Counted from the stretch's first letter, positions 1 through 8,433 are shown. The stretch: 64,000 nt of DNA from Mycolicibacter longobardus (GCF_002102265.1 NZ_LQPG01000055.1:89422-153421), one strand, 5' to 3'. The notes: generated by a model not told the origin, from the sequence alone. Made by a program: numbers and translations.

Positions 1-1
1 G

Positions 2-673
2 GGCTCGGTGTTCGCACTGTACGAAGGCTATGAGAAGGTCCACCACCCGGTCGAGCTGAATTCCCCGATGGTGGCGGTCGTCATCCTGGTGGTGGCGATC
101 GGTTTGGAGACCTACAGCTTTCGCACCGCGGTGGTCGAGTCGCGCCCCCTGAAAGGCGACGCCAGCTGGCTGCGGTTCGTTCGCAACTCACGCACCCCCG
201 AGCTTCCCGTCGTCCTGCTGGAAGACACCGCTGCGCTGATCGGCCTGGTGCTCGCGCTGCTCGGGGTCGGCCTGACCGTGCTGACCGACAACCCGGTCTG
301 GGACGGTGTGGGCACTCTCGGCATCGGTGTCCTGCTGGGGGTGGTCGCAGTGTTCCTGATGGTCGAGATGCACAGCCTGCTGATCGGCGAGGGGGCGACC
401 GTCGCCGAGGATCGGGCCATCCGCGCGGCGCTGGAACAGACCGCCAACGTCACCCGGCTGATCCACATCCGCACCCAGTACCTGGGTCCCGAAGAAATGC
501 TGGTGGGGGCCAAGATCGCCGTGGCTCCGCGGCTTGACCTGGCCGGTGTCGCGGCCACCATCGACGCCGCCGAAGCCAACATCCGCGCGGCCGTACCCAC
601 CGCACGGATCATCTATCTCGAACCGGACCTGGACCGGACACCTGTGCCACACTCCGTGGAGCAGAAAGGTTGA
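2..673 (+). CDS. Cation diffusion facilitator (CDF) family transporter, 5' end outside window
   Basis: About 223 residues of the C-terminal part of a CDF metal-cation/proton antiporter of the cytoplasmic membrane. The reading frame is open to the window edge (it reads GSVFALYEGYEKV before any good start), so the gene begins upstream. Visible are three hydrophobic segments, the acidic LLEDTAALIGL stretch typical of CDF helix 5, and a soluble C-terminal domain with the IRTQYLGPEEMLVGAKIAV pattern of the CDF cytoplasmic fold. Its stop overlaps the start of the next gene (TTGA), which suggests translational coupling. The transported metal cannot be told from this fragment. Confidence 0.85.
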   Translation, partial: GSVFALYEGYEKVHHPVELNSPMVAVVILVVAIGLETYSFRTAVVESRPLKGDASWLRFVRNSRTPELPVVLLEDTAALIGLVLALLGVGLTVLTDNPVWDGVGTLGIGVLLGVVAVFLMVEMHSLLIGEGATVAEDRAIRAALEQTANVTRLIHIRTQYLGPEEMLVGAKIAVAPRLDLAGVAATIDAAEANIRAAVPTARIIYLEPDLDRTPVPHSVEQKG

Positions 674-1761
674 TCGCTTTGTCCAAACTTTCCTTTCCCC
701 AGCTCATCGCTGCCTGCCAGGCAGGCGGTGCCAGCACGCTGAGCGTGTCCACGGAACTGGCGCCCGCCGGGGGACCGCACGCCGCGATCAGCCCGGCTCC
801 CCGCTCTGGGCGCGGCGCAGGGTTTTCTGGGGCCCACGAGACCCGGCTGATCGACGGGGAACCGACGGCGACCGTGCTCATCGACGACAACCAGAGCCAG
901 GTCCAGCGCGTGGAAGCCGCGATCCTGCAGGGCATCCGCGACCAGCACCCGGTGTTGAGCCGGGTCCCGCGCATGGAGGTCTCCTACGAGGGTGGCCGGC
1001 TGATCTACACCGATCTTGAACTGCCGCAACGGATTTTCGACGGTCACTTTCTCACCGGAGCCATCGACGGGCAGCCGGCGATCGCCCACCCGGCCTATCG
1101 GGCGGCTCGGGAGAGCACACCCGAGAATGCCCGCGCATTGCTGGAATTGAGCCCCGGCAGTCTGGTTTTCGGTGCCATCGACGCCGCTCTCGGCACCGGG
1201 CAGAGTCGCTTTCGCGGCGTGCTGTCCGGCGAGATCATCGGTGTGCTCGTCGACGGCGGGCCGACGGATTCCCGTGTGGGAGTAGACACCGGTGTCTGCT
1301 GCCGCCGGATCATTCGCACCCAGGTGCTCAGCTTCGCCGCCCTGCGGCAACTGCGGTTCGACTGCGGCCAGGCTGGGGACGAGGCGGGACGCGCGCTGTT
1401 GGCTGCCTATGCGCTGGCCGGGCTGGTGCGCTCCAACGCCGAACTGAGCATTCGGGCCAACTGCGACCTGGTGGAGACCGGGCCGACCACGCTCAAACTC
1501 GATGCCCGTGATGGGCAATTCGTCGAGCTGGCCGCGCTGTCGATCGACGAGGCCGACCACCTGCTGGAGCGGGCGCTGGTCGAGGCCTACCGGGAGGCGG
1601 ACATCACCTGGCGCGGCCAGGTGCTGCACGTCACCGGTAACTCCGCCGCCTACGCCGCCGCCCAGAACGGGGGAGTGCCTCAGACCACGCCGGTCGCGCA
1701 TGCGCCGCGGCGGTTCCGGCTGCCGCACTTCATCGAGAGCCGGCGCGCGGGCGCGCGCTGA
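670..1761 (+). CDS. Orphan Csb1/Cas7-like protein (GSU0053 family, type I-U/I-G CRISPR backbone subunit)
   Basis: This 363-residue protein resembles the Csb1/Cas7u RAMP protein that coats crRNA in type I-U (I-G) CRISPR effectors. Features seen: an N-terminal STLSVSTELAPAGGPHA segment; SQVQRVEAAIL near residue 76, matching the family's SxxNRLEAxxW motif; LSPGSLVFGAID near 160; TQVLSFAALRQLRF near 217; and a C-terminal LSIRANCDLVETGPTTL stretch matching the LRxxCDL motif. The start is TTG inside the stop of the transporter gene (TTGA overlap), so the two are probably co-translated. No cas3, cas8, cas1/2 or repeat array is nearby. The family call is from remembered motifs; a role in CRISPR here is doubtful and the true function unknown. 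Confidence 0.65.
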   Translation: MIALSKLSFPQLIAACQAGGASTLSVSTELAPAGGPHAAISPAPRSGRGAGFSGAHETRLIDGEPTATVLIDDNQSQVQRVEAAILQGIRDQHPVLSRVPRMEVSYEGGRLIYTDLELPQRIFDGHFLTGAIDGQPAIAHPAYRAARESTPENARALLELSPGSLVFGAIDAALGTGQSRFRGVLSGEIIGVLVDGGPTDSRVGVDTGVCCRRIIRTQVLSFAALRQLRFDCGQAGDEAGRALLAAYALAGLVRSNAELSIRANCDLVETGPTTLKLDARDGQFVELAALSIDEADHLLERALVEAYREADITWRGQVLHVTGNSAAYAAAQNGGVPQTTPVAHAPRRFRLPHFIESRRAGAR

Positions 1762-1913
1762 CGCGGTTGTACGGCGCGGGCATTCGTGTGGACCTGCTGC
1801 CCGGATCGCGGAACTGAGGGCTTTTCGCCTCGCCACTACGCATCCAGCGCACCCGATATTGGGGGTTGGGCCCGATAGCGGCCGACCGCGTCGGCGCACA
1901 AAACTTGAACTCA

Positions 1914-1946
1914 GGTGGATGGTCGTATCACAACCGACCATCCACC
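1914..1946. repeat. Perfect 12-bp inverted repeat, hairpin in a gene-poor gap
   Basis: Arms at 1914-1925 and 1935-1946 are perfectly complementary around a 9-base loop. No T-tract follows, so an intrinsic terminator is uncertain; it could be a transposon end or a regulator site. It lies 150 bases after the Csb1-like gene. Apart from this hairpin and the PPE fragment at 2089, I see nothing supported in the 1762-2369 gap. Confidence 0.5.
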
Positions 1947-2088
1947 ATCGGTGGTCGTCATCGCGTGGCTCTCAAGATGGGTGGAGCCCGTGTGCGGCCG
2001 CTGACGTGACCCGGTTGCCGGCTGCCGCCACCCTCGTGCGGTCACCCGAACCGACAGTGTGACCGCACCCAGTCAGGTGTGTCGAGAA

Positions 2089-2178
2089 ATGGACTTCGGG
2101 GCGCTACTGCCGGAGATCGACTCCGCCAGAACCTATTCCGGTGCCGGCGCGGGGCCCGGTAGTGAGCGCTGTCCGTGA
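2089..2178 (+). pseudogene. PPE-family N-terminal remnant
   Basis: A 29-codon open frame starts ATG and reads MDFGALLPEIDSARTYSGAG before running into unrelated residues and a stop. MDFGxLPPEINSAxMYxGxG is the hallmark first 20 residues of PPE proteins; compare the intact PPE at 46247-47491 in this window (MDFGSLPPEINSALMYAGAG). Nothing of the remaining 160 residues of the PPE domain is visible downstream, so this is the stump of a deleted or rearranged PPE gene. The extra leucine replacing the first proline of PPE also suggests decay. Confidence 0.7.
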
Positions 2179-2369
2179 CTCGCCGGTCGCAGCTGCTGTC
2201 CGCGGGAAGAAGCCAGGCCCGGGTGTGCGATCCCGGATGAATCCGCCGTGCTTGAGCGATGGCGCTCCAGCGAGATCAACACCCACAGGAGGCTTGGGAT
2301 GACGACCATTGGCCGGGGCGCCGGCGCAGAATCTGCCGTGCACGACTGCAACAAGCTCGGAGTGGGCTG

Positions 2370-3098
2370 ATGGAAAGCACGTTCGGCCGTACGGCGCGGT
2401 TGTCATGGCTGCTCAGCGCGCTAGCCGGGTTGTTGGGCGCGACGGCGTTCACCCATTCCACCGAGTACTTCGTGACCTCGATGACCGGAACGGGTCAGCT
2501 CGCCGTGCTGGGATCCTTTCGAGATCAGCGCTGGATATCGATCACCGCGGGAATGATCCTGCTGACATTCATCGCCGGAGTGGTGATCGCATCGCTGTGC
2601 CGCAGGTACGTGTGCGTGGACCATCCGCACGGCCCGACGGTGCTGACGACGCTTGCTCTGATTTCTGCGTCCGCGGTCGACATCACCGTGGATGGCTGGT
2701 CGGACAAGGAACTCCCGATCGCGCCGATCCTGCTTATCGCGTTCGGTCTCGGTGCGCTCAACACATCGTTTGTCAAAGACGGGGAGGTGTCGATCCCGCT
2801 GAGTTACGTGACCGGGACCGTGGTCAAGATGGCGCAGGGTATCGAACGCCACATCAGCGGCGGCGCCGTCGCGGACTGGTTCGGGCACTTCATGCTGTTG
2901 GCCAGCTTCTCCTTCGGAGTCGCCGTCGGCGGGTGCCTCAGCCTGGCGGTCACCGAAACGGCGATGCTGGCGATCGCCGCCGCCGTATGCGTACTGATGA
3001 CCGGATACACCTATCGCCATGCAGATCGTCGTGCCCTGCTGAATTCCGCCGGCGAACAGCTTGGTGACGCCCCCGCGGTCCAGGGCAGGAAGATCTGA
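2370..3098 (+). CDS. DUF1275 (YoaK-type) membrane protein
   Basis: A 242-residue integral membrane protein with about six hydrophobic segments. The motif TEYFVTSMTGTGQLAVLG after helix 1, and LGALNTSFVKDGEVSIPLSYVTGTVVKMAQGI in the middle, are the two conserved blocks of DUF1275 proteins, whose function is unknown. The ATG at 2370 is chosen because a purine-rich GGAG lies 8 bases upstream and the conserved domain begins soon after; the frame is open further upstream but with atypical residues. It stands alone on the plus strand, converging on the thioesterase at 3117. Confidence 0.8.
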   Translation: MESTFGRTARLSWLLSALAGLLGATAFTHSTEYFVTSMTGTGQLAVLGSFRDQRWISITAGMILLTFIAGVVIASLCRRYVCVDHPHGPTVLTTLALISASAVDITVDGWSDKELPIAPILLIAFGLGALNTSFVKDGEVSIPLSYVTGTVVKMAQGIERHISGGAVADWFGHFMLLASFSFGVAVGGCLSLAVTETAMLAIAAAVCVLMTGYTYRHADRRALLNSAGEQLGDAPAVQGRKI

Positions 3099-3116
3099 TG
3101 AAGGCCCGCGTCGCTG

Positions 3117-3512
3117 TCAGCCGGGTGGGTCGATCGCGGCGAAGTTGACCGTGGCGGTGGCGGCGAGCTGGTCGTCGTTGCCGCGATAGATGTCGACCTG
3201 GGCCACCACCGAGCGCCGCCCGGTGCGCAGGATGGCGGCGACCGCCCGGGCGGGGCCGACCGTGATCGGCCGCAGGTAGCGGATGAACAGATCCGTGGTG
3301 GCGATGCCGTTGCCGAACTGGGTGCTGCGCGCGGCCAGTTGACCGGCCGCCACGTCGGCCATGGTGGCGATCAACCCGCCCTGCAATCCGCCGGCGGTAT
3401 TGACCACCCGCTCGTCGACCGGCATCTCCATGGCCAGGGTGCCCTCCGCGGAGGGCACCTCTTGCAGACCGAGCTGCGCGAACAACTCCCTGATCGATTG
3501 GGGTGCGGTCAC
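3117..3512 (-). CDS. PaaI-like hotdog-fold thioesterase
   Basis: A 131-residue single-domain protein, the usual size for PaaI/YbgC-type acyl-CoA thioesterases. The hotdog signature is visible as NTAGGLQGGLIATMADVAAGQLA (residues about 38-60), where GGxxxTLxDxA supplies the catalytic acidic residue, followed by the TTDLFIRYLRPITVG strand. The start is GTG overlapping the stop of the alpha/beta hydrolase upstream (GTGA), so it is the last gene of a leftward operon with the hydrolase and probably the cyclase. The acyl-CoA substrate cannot be inferred. Confidence 0.8.
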   Translation of the reverse strand: MTAPQSIRELFAQLGLQEVPSAEGTLAMEMPVDERVVNTAGGLQGGLIATMADVAAGQLAARSTQFGNGIATTDLFIRYLRPITVGPARAVAAILRTGRRSVVAQVDIYRGNDDQLAATATVNFAAIDPPG

Positions 3513-4429
3513 TGCGCCGGACTGTCCGCCTGGTCCCAGGCCTGCGCCAAGGTGTGCAGAATCTCCTCGGCGCGGCCCAGCCCGGCCAGGTGGCTCTCCC
3601 CGGGTATCGGGTAGAGCCGGGCATCGGGAAGCAGCGACACCGCGTGTTCACCGTGGGAGAACGGGACGATGTGGTCGGCGTCGCCGTGCCACCAGTGCAC
3701 CGGAACCTTCACGTCGTCGAGGCGGAATCCCCAGGGGCGGGCGAACAGCACGGCGTCGGCGATGGGGGCGGCGAGCTGCTTGCGCGAACCGTTGAGCAGG
3801 TCGTCGAGGAACATCGCCTTGAACTCCGGGCGGGACAGCAGCCGCCGGTCGCCCTCGGGGGAGAGCCGAGCGTAGATCTCCAGCGCCGGTGAGGCCACCG
3901 GCCGGATCATCCGGATCAGGCCGGCAGCCAGCAGGCTGATCGGCCGTCCGGCCCGGTCCAGCACCGGTTCGGCGAGCCGGGCCAGCGTCATCAGGCCGCT
4001 GTCGATGGCTTCGGGGCCCACCGCCGGGGCGACACCGCCCAGGATTCCCGCGGCCACCACCCGTTCGGGCATCGCCGCCGCACACGCCAGGGTGTACGGG
4101 CCACCGCCGGACAATCCGATGACCGCCATCTTGTCGATCCCGAGCGTGTCGGCGACCGTGCGCAGGTCGTCGGCGAACTGGGAGACGGTCTCGTACTGAT
4201 GGGGAGTCGAGGAGCCGATGCCGGGTCGATCCACCCCGATCAGGCGGATGTCGGCCTCGGTGGCATAAAGCCGTGCCTCGACCGGGATCTGCCGGCGGGC
4301 GCCGGGGGTGCCGTGCAGCCAGAACATCGCCCGTCCTTGCGGAGCACCGAACTCTGCGAAGCCGAGCTGACGGTTCTCGCCGACGGCGATATTCCCCTCC
4401 ATCTGGGGACGAGCGATCTCGTAAGCCAT
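3509..4429 (-). CDS. Alpha/beta hydrolase
   Basis: A 306-residue alpha/beta-hydrolase fold protein. Seen are the oxyanion-hole strand MFWLHGTPGARRQ, the DRPGIGSS turn, the nucleophile elbow GLSGGGPYT (Ser at about residue 110), and a late HGDADHIVPFSHGE segment carrying the acidic residue, with the GESHLAG histidine near the C-terminus. So a full Ser-Asp-His triad is present. The ATG at 4429 is preferred over the longer open frame because the domain begins within 20 residues. It sits 33 bases downstream of the cyclase gene and overlaps the thioesterase by 4 bases. The substrate is unknown. Confidence 0.85.
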   Translation of the reverse strand: MAYEIARPQMEGNIAVGENRQLGFAEFGAPQGRAMFWLHGTPGARRQIPVEARLYATEADIRLIGVDRPGIGSSTPHQYETVSQFADDLRTVADTLGIDKMAVIGLSGGGPYTLACAAAMPERVVAAGILGGVAPAVGPEAIDSGLMTLARLAEPVLDRAGRPISLLAAGLIRMIRPVASPALEIYARLSPEGDRRLLSRPEFKAMFLDDLLNGSRKQLAAPIADAVLFARPWGFRLDDVKVPVHWWHGDADHIVPFSHGEHAVSLLPDARLYPIPGESHLAGLGRAEEILHTLAQAWDQADSPAQ

Positions 4430-4461
4430 CCTCGGAGTCTGGCATGCGCCCCGGAGCACGG

Positions 4462-6003
4462 TCACGCCCCGGTAGTCGGCTTGGTGGTCGGAGTGAACAT
4501 CTCGGTGGGCTGCGCACGGCCCCGCAACACCGCCGAGCCGTGCCGCACCCAGTGCGCCCGCTCGTCGTCGTCGGCCCGTTCCAGTGCGGTCGACGAACAC
4601 AGCACGCGGGCATCGACGGCCTTGGCGCGGTCTGCCAGCCGTGCGGCCTCGTTGACGGCGTCGCCGACCACGGTGTACTCGTAGCGGTTCTCACTGCCGA
4701 TGTTTCCGGCGAACACCGGGCCCGCCGAGACGCCGATCCCGAAGTCCACCAGCGGCAGCCGGCGAAGCCGGGTGATCAGGGTGCGGGCGGTGGCCAGCGC
4801 GGCCGCGGCCGCCCCGTCCGACGGGACCGGCGCGCCGAATACCGCCAACGCCGCGTCGCCCTGAAATTTGTTGATCGAGCCGTGCTGTGCGTCGACGGCG
4901 TCCACCACTATGCGAAAGAAATCGTTGAGGACCGCGGCGACCTTGTCCGGCGGATGGGTGGCCGCCAGCGCCGTCGAACCCACCAGGTCGATGAACAGGA
5001 TCGCCGCATCCTGCACGGCGCCGGCGAGCGCGAGGTCCTGTTTCACCGCGAGCCGGGCCACATCCGAGCCGACATGCCGCCCGAACAGATCCTGTAGCCG
5101 GTCGCGTTCGGCGAGGCCGGCCACCATGCGATTGAATCCGGTTTGCAGCCGGCCGATCTCGGACTGTTCGTAGACGCCGACCGAGGTGTTCATCTCGCCG
5201 TGCTCGATCCGGGCCATCGCGTTGACCACCTCGCCGACCGGATCGGAGATCGAGCGGGCCACCAGGATCATGGCGCGGACCCCGAGCAGTACCGCGACCA
5301 GACAGAGCACCAGCACCGGGATCTCCACCGATGCGGTCGTGTCGATGATCCATCCCTTCCGCCGGCAGACGATCAGCGCCACGATGGCCGCCGATGGTAG
5401 CGCGCTGGTGACGAACCACATGGACACCAGCCGGGCCAGCACCCCGGGGGCGGTCGCGCGGACGTCGGATCCCTGCCAGGCGGCGGCCACGATCGGCCGA
5501 AAGGTGCGTTGGGTGAACAGCATGCTGGTGCTCGCCGCCGCGGTTCCGCCGAACACGATGACGATGCTCAGCAGCACGATCAGTCCGATGTCGTGCGCGC
5601 GGATCGCGGCCACCCCGATGGCCCCGCCGATCAGCCAGGTGCCGAGCACGATCATCGTCTGGCGGCGCAGGATGTCGATTGCCGCGTGTTGTTGTCCGGG
5701 ATCGGGCTGGCGTCCGGCGCTGTACCAGCGCACCGATGGTGCGATGCTGGCGGTTCCCGCGACGACGATGGCCAGGGTTCCCAGCGTCACCAGCGCTGCG
5801 ACCAGGACCATGTTCGGTGATCGCAGCAGATTGTGGGCGCCGGCCCGGGTTTCACCGTTGAGCGACACCACCACCGCGATCGCTTCGAGGCTGGTGAGCA
5901 GATGGGCGAACGCCAGACCGGCCGCATAGTCGCTGAGCCGGACGGGGGTACGTGGGCGCGAGCCCGCTCCCGGATCTGCCGTCGTCATCGCGGTCGTGCC
6001 CAT
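4462..6003 (-). CDS. Membrane-bound class III adenylate cyclase (HAMP + cyclase)
   Basis: A 513-residue protein of the Rv1318c/Rv1319c/Rv1320c/Rv3645 type: six predicted membrane helices (residues about 25-250), a HAMP linker (SISDPVGEVVNAMARIEHGEM), then a class III nucleotide cyclase domain. Catalytic residues seen: metal-binding Asp in LFIDLVGST (D339) and INKFQGDAALAVFG (K379, D383; substrate-selecting Lys plus second metal Asp), and VVGDAVNEAARL with transition-state Asn and Arg. All six canonical positions look intact, so cAMP synthesis is expected. Alternative start at 5988 (MTTADPG). First gene of a leftward cyclase-hydrolase-thioesterase run, divergent from alkB. Confidence 0.9.
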   Translation of the reverse strand: MGTTAMTTADPGAGSRPRTPVRLSDYAAGLAFAHLLTSLEAIAVVVSLNGETRAGAHNLLRSPNMVLVAALVTLGTLAIVVAGTASIAPSVRWYSAGRQPDPGQQHAAIDILRRQTMIVLGTWLIGGAIGVAAIRAHDIGLIVLLSIVIVFGGTAAASTSMLFTQRTFRPIVAAAWQGSDVRATAPGVLARLVSMWFVTSALPSAAIVALIVCRRKGWIIDTTASVEIPVLVLCLVAVLLGVRAMILVARSISDPVGEVVNAMARIEHGEMNTSVGVYEQSEIGRLQTGFNRMVAGLAERDRLQDLFGRHVGSDVARLAVKQDLALAGAVQDAAILFIDLVGSTALAATHPPDKVAAVLNDFFRIVVDAVDAQHGSINKFQGDAALAVFGAPVPSDGAAAAALATARTLITRLRRLPLVDFGIGVSAGPVFAGNIGSENRYEYTVVGDAVNEAARLADRAKAVDARVLCSSTALERADDDERAHWVRHGSAVLRGRAQPTEMFTPTTKPTTGA

Positions 6004-6084
6004 CCCTGAGTGCGTTGTGCTCCCAAGTTATACGGATCGGGGGAGATGCGGTGCGCCAACTCCGTGTACAAATCACCGTAGAAT

Positions 6085-6127
6085 GTCTAGACAACGGACG
6101 AACCAAGTTGTAATGTCCACCTACAAC
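6085..6127. promoter_or_regulatory. Candidate operator region of the alkB operon
   Basis: Two palindromes sit in the 150-base gap between the divergent cyclase and alkB genes: GTCTAGAC at 6085-6092 and GTTGTA-N9-TACAAC at 6107-6127. Both share ACAAC/GTTGT blocks. A TetR regulator is encoded at the end of the alkB operon, so these are candidate binding sites for it. This is inference from position and symmetry only. Confidence 0.4.
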
Positions 6128-6154
6128 AGTGGCGGAACTCACAAGGAGGGGTGG

Positions 6155-7375
6155 ATGAGCACCCAGACGGCGGAACCTGAGGTGTGGCGGGACAAGAAGC
6201 GATACCTGTGGCTGATGGGCCTGATCGCCCCGACGGTGATGTTCACCATGCTGCCGTTCATCTGGGCGATGAACCGGTTCGGCTGGCAGGTGGCCGCGCA
6301 GGTGCCGTTCTGGATCGGGCCGATCCTGGTCTACGTCCTGCTGCCGGCCCTGGACCTGCGGTTCGGTGCCGACGGACAGAACCCGCCCGACGAGTTGATG
6401 GCGCAGTTGGAGAACGACCGGTACTACCGCTACTGCACCTACGCATACATTCCGTGCCAGTACGCCAGCCTCGTGCTGGGCGCCTACCTGTTCACCGCCA
6501 CCGATCTGAGCTGGCTGGGGGTCGAGGGGTCGCTGGGCTGGTTCGGCAAACTCGGGCTGGCACTGTCGGTGGGCACTCTGGGTGGCGTCGGCATCAACAC
6601 CGCGCATGAGCTGGGGCACAAGAAGGACCAGCTGGAGCGCTGGCTGTCCAAGATCACGCTGGCGCAGGTCTGTTACGGGCACTTCTACATCGAGCACAAC
6701 CGCGGCCACCACGTGCGGGTGGCCACCCCTGAAGACCCGGCGTCGGGCCGGTTCGGCGAGACCTTCTGGGAATTCCTGCCGCGCAGCGTCTTCGGTGGTG
6801 TGCGCTCGGCCTGGCAGCTCGAGGCGGCGCGGTTGCGCCGGTTGGATAAGGGGCCCTGGCGGCTGTCCAACGACGTGCTCAACGCATGGCTGATGTCGGT
6901 GGTGCTGTGGGGCGTGCTGATCGCGGTGTTCGGCCCGGCGCTCATCCCGTTCGCCGTCATCCAGGCCGTCTACGGCTTCTCCCTGCTGGAGTCGGTGAAC
7001 TACATCGAGCACTACGGCCTGCTGCGCCAGACCCGGGAGAACGGCCGCTACGAGCGCTGCACGCCCGAACACAGCTGGAACTCCGACCACCTGGTGACAA
7101 ACCTGTTCCTCTATCACCTGCAGCGGCACAGCGACCACCACGCCAACCCCACCCGGCGCTACCAGACATTGCGCAGCATGGCCGGGGCGCCGAACCTGCC
7201 CAGCGGGTACGCGTCGCTGATCGGGCTGACCTACTTTCCGCCGCTGTGGCGCAGGCTGATGGACCGTCGGGTGCTGGCGCACTACGGCGGCGACATCACC
7301 CGGGCCAACATCGATCCGCGCCGGCGAGCGAAGATCCTGGCTCGCTACGGCTCGGCCGAACCGGCGGCGGCGTGA
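6155..7375 (+). CDS. alkB: Alkane 1-monooxygenase
   Basis: A 406-residue integral membrane di-iron enzyme that hydroxylates the terminal carbon of n-alkanes, receiving electrons from rubredoxin. The histidine boxes HELGHKK, EHNRGHH and LQRHSDHHANP, plus the AlkB-specific NYIEHYG, are all present, with hydrophobic hairpins between them. Start ATG at 6155 has a strong AAGGAGGG ribosome site ending 5 bases upstream; the frame extends further upstream but without such a site. It overlaps the following rubredoxin gene and forms an operon alkB-rubA-rubB-tetR, as in M. tuberculosis Rv3252c-Rv3249c. Confidence 0.95.
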   Translation: MSTQTAEPEVWRDKKRYLWLMGLIAPTVMFTMLPFIWAMNRFGWQVAAQVPFWIGPILVYVLLPALDLRFGADGQNPPDELMAQLENDRYYRYCTYAYIPCQYASLVLGAYLFTATDLSWLGVEGSLGWFGKLGLALSVGTLGGVGINTAHELGHKKDQLERWLSKITLAQVCYGHFYIEHNRGHHVRVATPEDPASGRFGETFWEFLPRSVFGGVRSAWQLEAARLRRLDKGPWRLSNDVLNAWLMSVVLWGVLIAVFGPALIPFAVIQAVYGFSLLESVNYIEHYGLLRQTRENGRYERCTPEHSWNSDHLVTNLFLYHLQRHSDHHANPTRRYQTLRSMAGAPNLPSGYASLIGLTYFPPLWRRLMDRRVLAHYGGDITRANIDPRRRAKILARYGSAEPAAA

Positions 7376-7548
7376 TGGCGAGCTATCGCTGCCCGGGCTG
7401 CGACTACGTCTACGACGAGGCGGTCGGCGCGCCCCGTGAGGGATTTCCGGCCGGCACACCGTGGCAGCAGGTTCCCGATGACTGGTGCTGCCCGGACTGT
7501 GCGGTGCGCGAAAAGCTGGATTTCGAACTGGTGGAGGTGACCACATGA
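7375..7548 (+). CDS. rubA: Rubredoxin 1
   Basis: A 57-residue rubredoxin. The Fe(Cys)4 site is formed by CPGC (C6, C9) and CCPDC (C39 and C42 as the ligand pair CPDC). It passes electrons from rubredoxin reductase to AlkB. The ATG overlaps the alkB stop (TGATG), and its own stop overlaps the start of rubB, so the three are translationally coupled. The extra Cys just before the second CPDC is the only oddity. Confidence 0.93.
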   Translation: MASYRCPGCDYVYDEAVGAPREGFPAGTPWQQVPDDWCCPDCAVREKLDFELVEVTT

Positions 7549-7727
7549 GCGACTACAAACTGTTCCGCTGCCTGCAGTGTGGCTTCGAGTACGACGAGGC
7601 TGCGGGCTGGCCGGAGGACGGCATCGAGCCCGGCACCCGGTGGGCCGACATCCCCGAGGACTGGAGCTGCCCGGACTGCGGAGCGGCGAAAGCCGACTTC
7701 GAGATGGTGGAAGTTGCCCGGGCGTGA
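7545..7727 (+). CDS. rubB: Rubredoxin 2
   Basis: A 60-residue rubredoxin with CLQC and CPDC iron-binding pairs and the conserved WADIPEDWSCPDCG segment. It starts with an ATG overlapping the rubA stop by 4 bases. Two dissimilar rubredoxins after alkB is the standard actinobacterial arrangement; usually only one of the pair is efficient in electron transfer to AlkB (family knowledge), but which one cannot be decided here. Confidence 0.93.
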   Translation: MSDYKLFRCLQCGFEYDEAAGWPEDGIEPGTRWADIPEDWSCPDCGAAKADFEMVEVARA

Positions 7728-7785
7728 CGGCGGCGACGACGCAGACCAGAGTGCCGGGCAGCGTAGCGGCGAGGAGGATGAGGCG

Positions 7786-8433
7786 ATGACACCGAGCGTC
7801 GGGGTGATGCCCGCTAATCTCGCGGTGGTGAGACGCATTCCCTACGCCGAGGCATCCCGGGCGCTGCTGCGCGACTCGGTGCTCGACGCGATGCGGGAAC
7901 TGCTTACCAGCCGGGACTGGTCGTCGATCACGCTGGCCGCGGTGGCGGAGGCGGCCGGGGTCAGCCGGCAGACCATCTACAACGAATTCGGCTCCCGTCA
8001 GGGCTTGGCGCAGGGTTACGCGATCAGGCTGGCCGACCGGCTCGTCGACGCCGTCGAGGGCGCCATCTACGGCAATGTCGGCGATGTCCACACCGCGCTC
8101 CTGGAGGGGTTCCGGTCCTTCTTCACCGAGTCGGCCGCCGACCCGCTGGTGATCTCGCTGCTGACCGGTGTCGCCAAGCCGGATCTGCTGCAGATCATCA
8201 CCACCGACAGCGGCCCGATCATCACCCGCTGCTCGCAGCGGCTCACGTCGGCATTCATGCACACCTGGGTCAAGGTCAGCGAGGAAGACGCCGGAATCCT
8301 GGCCCGGGCTGTCGTGCGGCTGGCCATGAGCTATGTCTCGATGCCCCCGGAAGCCGACCACGATGTGGCCGCTGACCTGGCTCGACTGTTCACGCCCGCG
8401 GTCGAGACCTACGGTGTGATCGAGACCGATTGA
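7786..8433 (+). CDS. TetR-family regulator of the alkB operon
   Basis: A 215-residue TetR protein. The helix-turn-helix is clear at about residues 40-62 (ITLAAVAEAAGVSRQTIYNEFGSR), followed by an all-helical ligand domain. The ATG at 7786 has GAGGAGG about 8 bases upstream; an in-frame ATG at 7807 is an alternative. It is the last gene of the alkB-rubA-rubB operon and the counterpart of Rv3249c, so it probably represses alkane hydroxylation until a fatty or alkane-derived ligand binds; the ligand is not known from sequence. Confidence 0.88.
   Translation: MTPSVGVMPANLAVVRRIPYAEASRALLRDSVLDAMRELLTSRDWSSITLAAVAEAAGVSRQTIYNEFGSRQGLAQGYAIRLADRLVDAVEGAIYGNVGDVHTALLEGFRSFFTESAADPLVISLLTGVAKPDLLQIITTDSGPIITRCSQRLTSAFMHTWVKVSEEDAGILARAVVRLAMSYVSMPPEADHDVAADLARLFTPAVETYGVIETD

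Noticed and set aside
613..1941. A 442-codon minus-strand frame opposite the Csb1-like gene
   Set aside because: Low-complexity shadow composition and no motif; the plus-strand frame has the family landmarks and is coupled to the upstream gene.
1..2400. CRISPR array near the Csb1-like gene
   Set aside because: I looked for regularly spaced direct repeats of 25-40 bases around the gene and elsewhere in the window and found none; the only periodic arrays are coding (42 bp) or the 57-bp tandem pairs.
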